Assembly: GCF_000023905.1 (NCBI RefSeq) | Contig: NC_013192.1 | Location: 496,001 to 560,000 of the forward strand | Reading direction: 5' to 3' | Source: Leptotrichia buccalis C-1013-b | Lineage (GTDB): Bacteria; Fusobacteriota; Fusobacteriia; Fusobacteriales; Leptotrichiaceae | DNA length: 64,000 bases | In this document: piece after piece, positions 27,696 to 37,100 of the stretch | How the letters are laid out: each line of letters begins with the position of its first letter | Position numbering within the stretch: the first letter of the stretch is position 1 | The notes under the pieces: generated by a model | Told to the model about the DNA's origin: nothing | What the model saw: only the letters and a program-made list of their open reading frames with translations | The model's database searches: none | Position numbers and translations under genes: made by a program

Positions 27696-28586
27696 GTGAA
27701 TGTTTTAATTGATGAACAAAAGTTCAAAGAAAATTATGAAATTTTATCTGATTATAAATTTGATTTTGAAATGGAAAAAAGATGTATAGATTACATTAAA
27801 AATAAAAAGGGAAATCAATTATCCTGTATGAGAACATTATCATCAGAGTATAAAGTACTTGCTTCAAAAAATTTATTGATAGAAAATAATTTAAATTCTT
27901 TTAGGTTAAACTGCCATATTTCAGAAAAATTAAAAATTTTAGGAACTTCTAAAGAATCAAAACTTTATAAGGCTAGCTATAGTTTATTTGGATTAATTAT
28001 GTCAAATAATAAAGAATGGATAAGTTTTTTAAAAAATAATTTAAACTATATAACTTCAAATGATTTTAATTCAAAAGAGAACACCTATATAAAATCAAAA
28101 GATTTACATCGAAATTCTTTTTTATCAAAAACAACTATTTTAGCACTATTAGGAGATTTTGAAGAAGTAGAAAAAAGAAGCAAAAAATATTTGGAAGAAC
28201 CATTAACTAAAAGTTATTATGCATATACAAAATATGATTTTATGTTTTTTGAAGCATTAGTAAATAAAAATACAGAAAAAATGAAACGAGCAATACATAA
28301 ATTATTAGAACCTAAAATAGCTAAAAAAATTCTTTTTGATACAGATATTAATTATAGTTTTTATTTGAATATTTATGTATTAATGTATTCTAAAATAGCA
28401 TTATTACATGGATTTGACTTAGGAATTAATGATAAAATGGCTCCTAAAAATTTAATTGATAATACCTCACTACAAAGTTATGAAGAACCATACGATTTTA
28501 TGAAAAAAATAGATTTGGTAACATTGACACCTGAAAAATGGAAAGAATGGACAGAAGATTACTCAATAATTGTACCGATTACTTAA
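27696..28586 (+). CDS. Immunity 49 (Imm49)-like protein
   Basis: 296 residues, helical. The block LALLGDFEEVEKRSKKYLEE, the FFEALVNKNTEKMKRAIHKLL helix pair and the end YEEPYDFMKK resemble the Imm49 family of polymorphic-toxin immunity proteins. The start is GTG, with GAGGA 7 nt upstream. With the preceding gene it forms an orphan immunity pair between pdxK and the suf operon. It is visibly richer in A/T than the suf genes, fitting acquisition. Confidence 0.6.
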   Translation: MNVLIDEQKFKENYEILSDYKFDFEMEKRCIDYIKNKKGNQLSCMRTLSSEYKVLASKNLLIENNLNSFRLNCHISEKLKILGTSKESKLYKASYSLFGLIMSNNKEWISFLKNNLNYITSNDFNSKENTYIKSKDLHRNSFLSKTTILALLGDFEEVEKRSKKYLEEPLTKSYYAYTKYDFMFFEALVNKNTEKMKRAIHKLLEPKIAKKILFDTDINYSFYLNIYVLMYSKIALLHGFDLGINDKMAPKNLIDNTSLQSYEEPYDFMKKIDLVTLTPEKWKEWTEDYSIIVPIT

Positions 28587-28691
28587 TTTAAATATTAAAA
28601 TACAAATTATTATATAGAAAAATATAAATAAATTATTTTCACAATTGATTTTATTACAATTTTTTGATAAAATATATAAGTACAATTTGAT

Positions 28692-28720
28692 TTGATAAAC
28701 AAATAAATTTATGATAAAAT
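28692..28720 (+). promoter_or_regulatory. Promoter of the suf operon
   Basis: TTGATA (28692-28697), 17-nt spacer, TAAAAT (28715-28720). The predicted leader is about 100 nt and contains the hairpin at 28749-28792. Confidence 0.55.
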
Positions 28721-28748
28721 CAGTTTACGAAATAATTAAAAAATTGAT

Positions 28749-28792
28749 ATGTTTCACTCAAATTTTTGATTTGATTAAGTTTGGTGAAATAT
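28749..28792 (+). promoter_or_regulatory. Hairpin in the suf leader
   Basis: ATGTTTCACTCAAA pairs with TTTGGTGAAATAT (about 12 bp with one bulge). No U-run follows, so it is not a simple terminator. It could be a regulator's operator or an mRNA structure. Confidence 0.4.
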
Positions 28793-28829
28793 TAGATATA
28801 TTTAGAAAAATTTTGGAGGTAAAATTAAT

Positions 28830-29576
28830 ATGAGTTTGTTAGAATTGAAAAACGTAAAATCTGAAGTAGAGGGGAAGGAAATCTTAAAAGGACTGAACTT
28901 GACTATAAATAAAGGAGAAGTTCATGTAATTATGGGTCCTAATGGGGCAGGAAAATCTACACTTGCAAGTATTCTTGTGGGACATCCAAAACACGAGCTT
29001 GTTGATGGAGAAATTATTTTGGATGGAGAAAATATTAATGAAGATGCTGTTGACGAAAGAGCTAAAAAAGGTATTTTCTTGTCATTCCAATATCCTGAGG
29101 AAATACCAGGACTTACAGTAGAGGATTTTTTGAGAACTGCAAAAGAGGCTGTTACTGGGGAAAAGCAGTATTTAATGCAATTTCATAATGAATTAGTGGA
29201 AAAAATGGAAAAACTTCACATTAATCCTGAATATGCGGATAGACATTTAAATGTTGGATTTTCTGGTGGAGAAAAGAAAAAGAATGAAATTTTACAGATG
29301 GCAGTTTTAGAGCCAAAATTGGCTATTCTGGATGAAACTGATTCTGGGCTTGATATTGACGCAACAAAGATTGTATTTGAAGGAGTCCAAAAATTAAAGA
29401 CTAAGGATACGGCTTTGCTTATAATTACACACTATGATAAGGTTCTTGAATATATGAAGCCTGATTTTGTTCATATTCTGATGGATGGAAAAATTGTTAA
29501 GACAGGTGGACAGGAATTAGTGGAAAGCATTGAAAAAGATGGTTATGCTAAAATGAAAAAAGACTTGGGATTATAA
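28830..29576 (+). CDS. sufC: Fe-S cluster assembly ATPase SufC
   Basis: 248 residues, ABC-type: Walker A GPNGAGKS (36-43), signature FSGGEKKKNEI, Walker B LAILDETDSGLDID, and an H-loop His in IITHYDK. SufC drives conformational change in the SufBCD scaffold. It is the first gene of the suf operon; TTGGAGG precedes the ATG. Confidence 0.97.
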   Translation: MSLLELKNVKSEVEGKEILKGLNLTINKGEVHVIMGPNGAGKSTLASILVGHPKHELVDGEIILDGENINEDAVDERAKKGIFLSFQYPEEIPGLTVEDFLRTAKEAVTGEKQYLMQFHNELVEKMEKLHINPEYADRHLNVGFSGGEKKKNEILQMAVLEPKLAILDETDSGLDIDATKIVFEGVQKLKTKDTALLIITHYDKVLEYMKPDFVHILMDGKIVKTGGQELVESIEKDGYAKMKKDLGL

Positions 29577-29604
29577 TTAATACAGGATAGAAAGTGTGGG
29601 AAAA

Positions 29605-31017
29605 ATGGAAAATAGAAAAAAAACGTATGTTGCGGATATTGAGCGTGGTGTATATGATATAAAAGATGAAGGGCATTACAGATATAAAGTTGATAAGGGG
29701 CTTACAGCAGAAATTATTAATAAAATTTCAGATAGAAAAAATGAGCCTGATTGGATGAGAGAATTTAGATTAAAAGCGCTAGAAGTTTATGATTCAAAGC
29801 CAATGACTGATTGGGGTCCTGACTTGTCAGATCTTGATGTGAATGATATTGTGCATTATTTAGAGCCTGATTCGGCACCTATGAATGAAAACTGGGATGA
29901 CGTACCAAGTTACATAAGAGATACTTTTGATAGACTTGGGATTCCCGAGGCTGAGAAACAATCGCTTGCAGGAGTAGGGGCGCAATATGATTCAGAAGTG
30001 GTTTATCATAGTATCCATAAGGATTTGGAAGAACAAGGAGTAATTTATACCGATATTGAAACTGCTATTGTGGAATACGAGGATATAATGAAGGAACATT
30101 TTATGAAATTAATTTCAATTAATGATCATAAATTTGCCGCATTGCATGGAGCTGTGTGGTCAGGTGGGTCTTTCATTTACGTACCAAAAGGAGTAAAAGT
30201 AAAAATGCCACTTCAATCGTATTTTAGATTAAATGCGCCTGAAGCTGGACAATTTGAGCATACACTTATAATTGTAGATGAAGGAGCCGATTTGCACTTT
30301 ATTGAAGGATGTTCAGCACCAAAATACAAAAAAAATGTACTTCATGCAGGAGCAGTGGAATTGATTGTAAAAAAAGGAGCAAGATTACGGTACTCTACAA
30401 TTGAAAACTGGTCAAGAAATATGTATAACTTGAATACAAAAAGAGCATTAGTTGAAGAAGATGGTGTAATAGAATGGGTCTCAGGATCCTTTGGTTCAAG
30501 AGTTTCCATGCTTTATCCAATGAGCATTTTAAAGGGAGATCGTTCAAGATGTGAATTTACAGGAGTTACATTTGCTGCAGCTGGACAATATCTTGACACA
30601 GGATGTAAAATTATTCACCAAGGAAAACAGACAAGCTCAACTGTTCACTCGAAATCAATTTCAAAAAATGGTGGAACAGCTTTTTATAGAGGACTTTTAA
30701 AAGTATTGCCAGAAGCAACAGGATCAAGGTCAACTGTGGAATGTGAATCGCTAATGCTGGATAATCTGTCAAGTTCCGACACTATACCAATAATTGATAT
30801 AAATAACGACAGCGTAGATATTGGGCATGAAGCAAAAATTGGAAGAATAAGCGATGAAGCGATATTTTACCTTATGTCAAGAGGTATCAGTGAAGATGAA
30901 GCGAAGGCGATGATTGTAAGAGGATTCGTTGAGCCAATTTCTAAGGAGCTTCCGCTTGAATATGCTGTAGAGCTTAATAAATTGATAGAGCTGGAACTTG
31001 AAGGAACTATTGGATAA
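29605..31017 (+). CDS. sufB: Fe-S cluster assembly scaffold SufB
   Basis: About 470 residues: the N-terminal KKTYVADIERGVYDIKDE and the long beta-helix with QFEHTLIIVDEGADLHFIEG, SAPKY and SSDTIPII are typical. SufB with SufC and SufD builds the nascent Fe-S cluster. I chose the ATG at 29605; a GTG at 29596, with AGGAT upstream, would add three residues and is equally possible. The spacing from sufC is under 30 bp. Confidence 0.96.
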   Translation: MENRKKTYVADIERGVYDIKDEGHYRYKVDKGLTAEIINKISDRKNEPDWMREFRLKALEVYDSKPMTDWGPDLSDLDVNDIVHYLEPDSAPMNENWDDVPSYIRDTFDRLGIPEAEKQSLAGVGAQYDSEVVYHSIHKDLEEQGVIYTDIETAIVEYEDIMKEHFMKLISINDHKFAALHGAVWSGGSFIYVPKGVKVKMPLQSYFRLNAPEAGQFEHTLIIVDEGADLHFIEGCSAPKYKKNVLHAGAVELIVKKGARLRYSTIENWSRNMYNLNTKRALVEEDGVIEWVSGSFGSRVSMLYPMSILKGDRSRCEFTGVTFAAAGQYLDTGCKIIHQGKQTSSTVHSKSISKNGGTAFYRGLLKVLPEATGSRSTVECESLMLDNLSSSDTIPIIDINNDSVDIGHEAKIGRISDEAIFYLMSRGISEDEAKAMIVRGFVEPISKELPLEYAVELNKLIELELEGTIG

Positions 31018-31053
31018 TTTAAAGACATTGCTTAAAAAATGAGAGGAGTAAAA

Positions 31054-32181
31054 ATGTTAGAAAAATCAAGCATACAAAATCTTGATAACAGTGATTACAG
31101 ATTAAAAATTTTTGAAGAATATAAAACACTTGAAAAAGTTAATTGGAAAAGGGTTGGCTACAAATATGAGGAGCCTGAAACTTTTAAGGAATTTAATAAT
31201 CTGGAAGTTAAAAATGAAAATCAAGATGGAGTTGTTATAAAAAATATAAATGATTCCCTGCAAGAACTTGAAAGTTTGAAAAACGATAATGATTATGGAT
31301 TGGGAGATTTTTTCAAGAAACAGAACTTTGCTTTTTATAATGAAGGTAAATATTTGAAAATAAAAGAGAGAAAAACTGTTGAAAAGCCAATTTACTTAAA
31401 TTATCGTGCAAATAAAGAAAATAATTTTTTAGTTGACTACAATGTTATTGAAGTGGAAGATTTTGCAAAAGTTACAGTAATAATTACTTATGATTCAGAA
31501 GATGATACACCAGTTTATCACAATGGGATTATAAAAGTGTTTACAGGACGAAATGCAGAAGTAAAAATTATAAAAATACAAACTTTAAATACAAATAGTT
31601 CCAATTTTGAATCATCTAAGATAGAAACTTTGGGACAAGGAAAAACTCAATATTACAGCGTTGAACTAGGTGGAAAGATTAATGCAATAAGTCATAAATC
31701 TTATCTTGAGGAAGATTCAGCAGAAGTTTATGTATGGCCTGCATACCTTGCTGATGAGGATAGAAAGCTGGACTTGGAATATTCTGTAGTTTTCCGTGGA
31801 CGTAGAACAATTGGAGAGCTTCAAGGAAGAGGGGCTGTAAAAGATACGGCTAAAAAAGTATTTCGTGGAAACCTTTACTTTAAGCAAGGTTCTAGTAAAT
31901 CTGAAGGACGTGAAGGGGAATTTGCTATCTTGTTAAATGATAAAATAAAGGCTGACTCTATTCCAACATTATTCTGTAGCGAAGATGACGTTATCGGAGA
32001 ACATGCCGCTTCTGTCGGAAAAGTTGATGAATCAAAATTATTTTATCTAATGAGCCGTGGACTTTCTGAAGGAAGGGCAAAAAAATTAATAGTAGAATCT
32101 TCGTTCCGTCCAATAATGGATAACATTGATGACGAAAAGTTAAGGGAAAAATTATTTGAAGAACTGGAAAGAAGAATTTAA
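31054..32181 (+). CDS. sufD: Fe-S cluster assembly protein SufD
   Basis: About 375 residues. The C-terminal half shares the SufB/SufD beta-helix (RRTIGELQGRGAVKDTAKKV, then the EGEFAILLNDKIKADSIPTL region and GEHAASVGKVDESKLFYLMS). It forms the SufBCD complex with its neighbours. I chose the ATG at 31054, preceded by GAGAGGAG; the ATG at 31039 overlaps that site. Confidence 0.93.
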   Translation: MLEKSSIQNLDNSDYRLKIFEEYKTLEKVNWKRVGYKYEEPETFKEFNNLEVKNENQDGVVIKNINDSLQELESLKNDNDYGLGDFFKKQNFAFYNEGKYLKIKERKTVEKPIYLNYRANKENNFLVDYNVIEVEDFAKVTVIITYDSEDDTPVYHNGIIKVFTGRNAEVKIIKIQTLNTNSSNFESSKIETLGQGKTQYYSVELGGKINAISHKSYLEEDSAEVYVWPAYLADEDRKLDLEYSVVFRGRRTIGELQGRGAVKDTAKKVFRGNLYFKQGSSKSEGREGEFAILLNDKIKADSIPTLFCSEDDVIGEHAASVGKVDESKLFYLMSRGLSEGRAKKLIVESSFRPIMDNIDDEKLREKLFEELERRI

Positions 32182-32207
32182 GAACTTAAAAATATGAATT
32201 TGAAAAA

Positions 32208-32249
32208 TTACCCACTAAGTGATATAATTTTTGTATTGCTTGTGGGTAA
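32208..32249 (+). other. Hairpin between sufD and sufS
   Basis: TTACCCAC (32208-32215) pairs with GTGGGTAA (32242-32249), with further partial pairing inside. No U-run follows, so read-through into sufS is expected. It may be an RNA processing or stability point within the operon. Confidence 0.45.
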
Positions 32250-32269
32250 AATTGTATAGGGAGAGAAAA

Positions 32270-33475
32270 ATGAATTACAGAAAAGAATTTCCAATATTTA
32301 AGAACAGAAATAATCACTATCTTGATACAGCGGCAACTTCACAAAAGCCAAAAAGAGTGCTGGATAAAATTATGGAATATTATGAAAAATATAATGGTAA
32401 TCCAGGACGTGGTTCGCATACTTTGTCTATGGAAGCCTCAAACTTGATGGCAAACGCACGTAAAACTGTACAGAAATTTATTAATGCAAAATATCCTGAA
32501 GAAGTGATTTTCACAAAAAGTACGACAGAATCAATCAATTTGATAGCCTATTCCTATGGAATGGAATTTATAAACGAAAACGACGAGATAATTCTAGGAA
32601 TTTCAAATCATCACGCAAATATTGTCCCTTGGCAATTTGTAGCTAAAAAGAAAAATGCTAAGATAAAATTTGTTTATCTTGCTGAAAATGGACAATTTGA
32701 TATTGAAGATTTTAAAAATAAACTGTCAGATAAAACAAAACTTGTGGCTATTTCTGCTGTGGTAAATGTTACAGGAGTTATTCAGCCAATAAAGGAAATT
32801 ATTGAAATTGCACGAAATAAAAATAAAAATATACGTATTCTTGTGGATGCTGCACAGTCGATGCTACATTTTAAACATGATGTTCAAGAACTGGATGCAG
32901 ATTTTCTTGTATTTTCAGGACATAAATTATTTACTCCAATGGGAATTGGAGTTATGTACGGAAAAAAGGATATTCTTGATAAAATGCCGCCTTTTTTATA
33001 CGGTGGAGATATGATTGAGTTTGTAACGGAGCAAGAATCAACATTTGCACCACTTCCAAATAAGTTTGAAGGCGGGACTCAAAATGTGGAAGGTGCAGTA
33101 ACTCTGGAAGAAGCAATTAATTTTATTGAAGAAATTAGTTACGAAAAAATTAATGAAATTGAAAATTCGCTTACGAAAATTGCTTTGGAAAAATTGAAAA
33201 AATTGGATTTTGTGGAAACATATTTTACCAAAAATGTTGAAAGTGCTGGAATTATTGCCTTTAATGTAAAAAATGTGCATTCTCACGATGTGGCATTTAT
33301 ACTGGATTCTTATGATGTGGCAGTTCGTTCGGGGCATCATTGTGCACAGCCTTTAATGAAGTATTTGGGAGTGTCGTCTTGCTGTCGTGCAAGTTTTAGC
33401 ATTTATAATAATGAAGAAGACATTGATAAATTAATAGAGGGACTTCTGAAAGTGAAGGAAGTTTTTGAATTATAA
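32270..33475 (+). CDS. sufS: Cysteine desulfurase SufS
   Basis: 401 residues, fold-type I PLP enzyme: the N-terminal YLDTAATSQKP, FTKSTTESINL, the PLP lysine in FSGHKLFTPMG, and the catalytic cysteine in RSGHHCAQPLM. It takes sulfur from cysteine and passes it to SufU. The start at 32270 is preceded by AGGGAGAG; the frame is open further upstream but without homology. Confidence 0.96.
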   Translation: MNYRKEFPIFKNRNNHYLDTAATSQKPKRVLDKIMEYYEKYNGNPGRGSHTLSMEASNLMANARKTVQKFINAKYPEEVIFTKSTTESINLIAYSYGMEFINENDEIILGISNHHANIVPWQFVAKKKNAKIKFVYLAENGQFDIEDFKNKLSDKTKLVAISAVVNVTGVIQPIKEIIEIARNKNKNIRILVDAAQSMLHFKHDVQELDADFLVFSGHKLFTPMGIGVMYGKKDILDKMPPFLYGGDMIEFVTEQESTFAPLPNKFEGGTQNVEGAVTLEEAINFIEEISYEKINEIENSLTKIALEKLKKLDFVETYFTKNVESAGIIAFNVKNVHSHDVAFILDSYDVAVRSGHHCAQPLMKYLGVSSCCRASFSIYNNEEDIDKLIEGLLKVKEVFEL

Positions 33476-33663
33476 AAAAGTACAAAAATTAGAGATATAA
33501 AAAATTATGAAATTTAAATAATAAAAGTGTTTACGAAGCAAAAAGGCAAGATTCCTTGTCAAAAATGAAGAAAAATAAGAAAAGTTAAAATTGAGAAATG
33601 TTTTTAATAAGACTTTATAAATTTTACAAATTACTAAAGAAATAATTGAAAAGGAGGTTTAAT

Positions 33664-34104
33664 ATGAATTTAGAAAAAATATACCAACAGACAATACTGG
33701 AATACAGTAGACGTAAGGAACTGAATCGTGAAATTGAAAATCCGACGTTTGCAGAGCGTGGACATAATCCAAACTGTGGAGATGACTTGACGCTGGAAAT
33801 AAAAACTGATGAAAATGATGTAATAACAGATGCGGCTTTTATTGGAAGCGGATGTGCTATTTCAACGGCTTCTATGGCTATGCTAATTGACTTGGTAAAG
33901 GGAAAGACAATGGAAGAGGCGAAGGAAAAAGTGGATTTATTTTTTAAAATGATGAAGCAGGAAGAAAAATTGACAGGTGAGGAAAGTAAAAAGCTGGGAG
34001 ATGCGGTGCTTATGGAGTATGTGGCTCAAATGCCTGCGAGAGTTAAATGTGCAACGCTTAGTTGGCATTCGTTGAAAGTTATTGTAGAGAAAAACGAAAA
34101 ATAG
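33664..34104 (+). CDS. sufU: Sulfur-transfer protein SufU (NifU-like)
   Basis: 146 residues with the three SufU cysteines: GHNPNCGDD, GSGCAIS and VKCATLSW, and the Asp in the first motif. In Firmicutes SufU is a zinc-dependent sulfurtransferase that accepts persulfide from SufS. AAGGAGG precedes the ATG at 33664; the in-frame TTG at 33646 lies upstream of that site. It completes the C-B-D-S-U order. The 188-nt gap from sufS has no gene. Confidence 0.95.
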   Translation: MNLEKIYQQTILEYSRRKELNREIENPTFAERGHNPNCGDDLTLEIKTDENDVITDAAFIGSGCAISTASMAMLIDLVKGKTMEEAKEKVDLFFKMMKQEEKLTGEESKKLGDAVLMEYVAQMPARVKCATLSWHSLKVIVEKNEK

Positions 34105-34136
34105 ATTTTGTTTAAATCAGAGATTGAGGGGATAAA

Positions 34137-37100
34137 ATGAGTACAAAGTATTTGAAAATCAAGCCTTCGAAAGATTTTTCCAGAAAATATGAAATTAGAA
34201 ATTTTGAAATTGAATATGTTAGCCTATTTTCCAGAAAAAAAGAAATGCAGGTGTTTATAAAAGTTAATAGCTTTAATGCGGATAATGAGATACAGGATTT
34301 GAGACAGCTGCTTTATAAAAATTTTGAATCTGAAGGATTGAAATTGCGGATGAAGATGGATATTAATTCAGAACTGATAAAAAAGGATGTTGTTGGCTTT
34401 ATAAAATTTGCAATTGAAAGTTATAAATGTGAAAGCCAGAGATACCAGTACATTTTTGCAAGTTATGAAGTTGAAAATCTGGAAGATACGATATTTATAA
34501 AATTGCCGTCACATCATTTGATAGAAGAGGCAAAAAGAGTTGAAATTAAGGACAGACTTACGCAAAGGATTCATGATTGTGTGGACAATTTAATAAAAAT
34601 TGAGTTTGTAAATGGGGATTTTAAAGAAATTAAAGAAAAAATAAAAGCTCAAAATGAATTAAATTCAATAAAATCGAGCGAATTGCCTCAATATGAAAAT
34701 AGTAACGGAAATTTTAACAACGGGAATAGCAATAGTAATTTTTCAAATGGTGGAAATTTCAGTAATAATAACAATAATGGTAATAATAATGGAAATGGAT
34801 TTAGACGAAAACAAATTCCTGATATGGATGCAGTGGCTTTTTCTACGCTTGATATTTTGAATGATGGAGAAAATGTTGCATTGGAAGGTAAAATCTTTAA
34901 TTTGGATATGAGAGAAACTAAAAATGGGAAATTAATGTGTGATTTTATGATTACAGATTATACAAATTCCGTTAGCTGCAGAATTTTCTTTAGTACAAAA
35001 AAAGATGTTCAGGTTAAACTTGGCGACTGGGTAAAAGTTACAGGAACATTTGAATCGGATATGTACACTGGGGAAAAATATATAAGAACTCAGAAAGTGG
35101 AAGCCATTGACTCCAAAGATGTGAAAAAAGAAGACAATGCTCCAAAAAAAAGAATAGAACTTCATGCACATACAAATATGAGCGAAATGAGCGGAGTTAT
35201 GTCAATCAAGGATTATGCAAAAAGAGCGAAAGAATTTGGACATAGCGGGATTGCTGTGACAGATTATGGAGTGGTGCATTCGTTTCCGTTTGCATTTAAG
35301 GAGGCAAATGAGGATTTTAAGGTTATTTTTGGGATGGAGGCGTATGTAGTCGATGATGAGCAGGACTTGATTACAAATCCTAAGGACAAGATGATTGAAG
35401 ATGAAATTTATGTTGTATTCGATATTGAAACGACTGGATTTGATCCGTTTAATGACAAGATAATTGAAATTGGAGCTGTAAAAATGCGTGGAAGGGAAGT
35501 TATTGGAGAATTTTCTGAATTTGTAAATCCTGAAATTCCAATTCCTCAAAAAATAACAGAACTTACAACAATTACTGACGAAATGGTTGCAAATGCTGAA
35601 AAAATAGAAACTGTGTTGCCAAGATTTCTGGAATTTTGCACAGGCACGACAGTAGTTGCTCACAATGCGAAATTTGATGTGGGATTTATCAAGCAAAAAA
35701 CTATTGATCAAGGACTTGAGTATTCCCCAAGCGTAATTGATACGTTGCCCTTGGCTAGAACATTGCTTCCAGAGTTGAGAGGATATGGACTTGCTAATTT
35801 GGTAAAATATTTTGGAATTACACTTGAAACACATCACAGGGCTGTTGATGATGCGAAGGCGACTGCGGAAGTTTTTCAGAAATTTTTAAATATGATTTTA
35901 AGTAAGGGAATTTTGAAACTGATTGAAATTAATACGGATTTACAGCCGAATATTCAAAATTCTGAAACATTGAATACGATGATTTTGGTAAAAAATCAGG
36001 CTGGGCTTCGTGACTTGTACGAGCTTGTATCACGTTCACATATAGAATTTTTCGGGAAAAGAAGACCTAGAATACCAAAAAGCTTATTAAACAGCATGAG
36101 AGAAAATTTGTTAATTGCAAGTTCTGCTTCGGCTTCTGAAAGAAATAGGGGTGAATTGGTAAATCTTTATTTACGTGGAACTGAAAAAGATGATATTGAA
36201 GAAAAAGCAAAATTTTATGACTACATTGAAATTCATCCTACTGCAAATTATACTGACAGAGTAGAAAAAAGAAGCAAGGAAATTGAAAATTACGATATAA
36301 TCAGGGAAATGAACAAATATTTTTACGAACTTGGGAAAAAACTGAATAAAATTGTGGTTGCGACAGGAGATACTCATTATCTGGAAGAACGTGAAGTAAT
36401 TAACAGAAATGTCTTGCTTCTGGGAAGTGGAACGATGTGGAAAACTGAAGTTGCAGAAGGTGTTAAAGAATATGAATTTTTTGACAGAAAACTTTATTTC
36501 AAAACTACTGAAGAAATGCTGGAAGAGTTTAAATATTTGGGAGAAGAAACGGCTCAGGAAGTCGTTGTGGAAAATACACATAGAATCAGTGATATGATAG
36601 AACAAGTGCGACCAATTCCGACTGGATTCTATCCGCCGAAAATTGAAGGTGCTGAAGATGAAGTAAGGAAAATGACTTATAGTAAGCTGAAAGAGCTTTA
36701 TGGCGAAAATATTGACCCAGATTTGAAGGAAAGAGTGGAAAAAGAGCTTAATTCGATTATTCAAAATGGATTTGCGGTACTTTATCTGATTGCACAAAAA
36801 CTTGTACATAAATCGGTGGATGCAGGTTATCTTGTAGGTTCACGTGGTTCAGTTGGATCTTCAATAGTTGCCTATCTTATGGGAATTACCGAAGTGAACG
36901 GACTTTATCCACATTACAGATGTCCTAAATGTAAGCATACGGAATTTATGAACGAGGAAGGAAGCGGAGTTGACTATCCTGATAAAAATTGTCCAGAATG
37001 TGGTACAAAATATATAAAAGATGGACACGCCATCCCATTTGAAGTATTTATGGGATTTAATGGAGATAAAGTGCCAGATATTGACTTGAACTTTTCTGGG

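Noticed and set aside
35202-35837. 211-codon minus-strand ORF within polC
   Set aside because: Antisense shadow of a strongly supported gene; composition is that of reversed A/T-rich codons.
36171-36809. 212-codon minus-strand ORF within polC
   Set aside because: Antisense shadow; no start signal, no domain.
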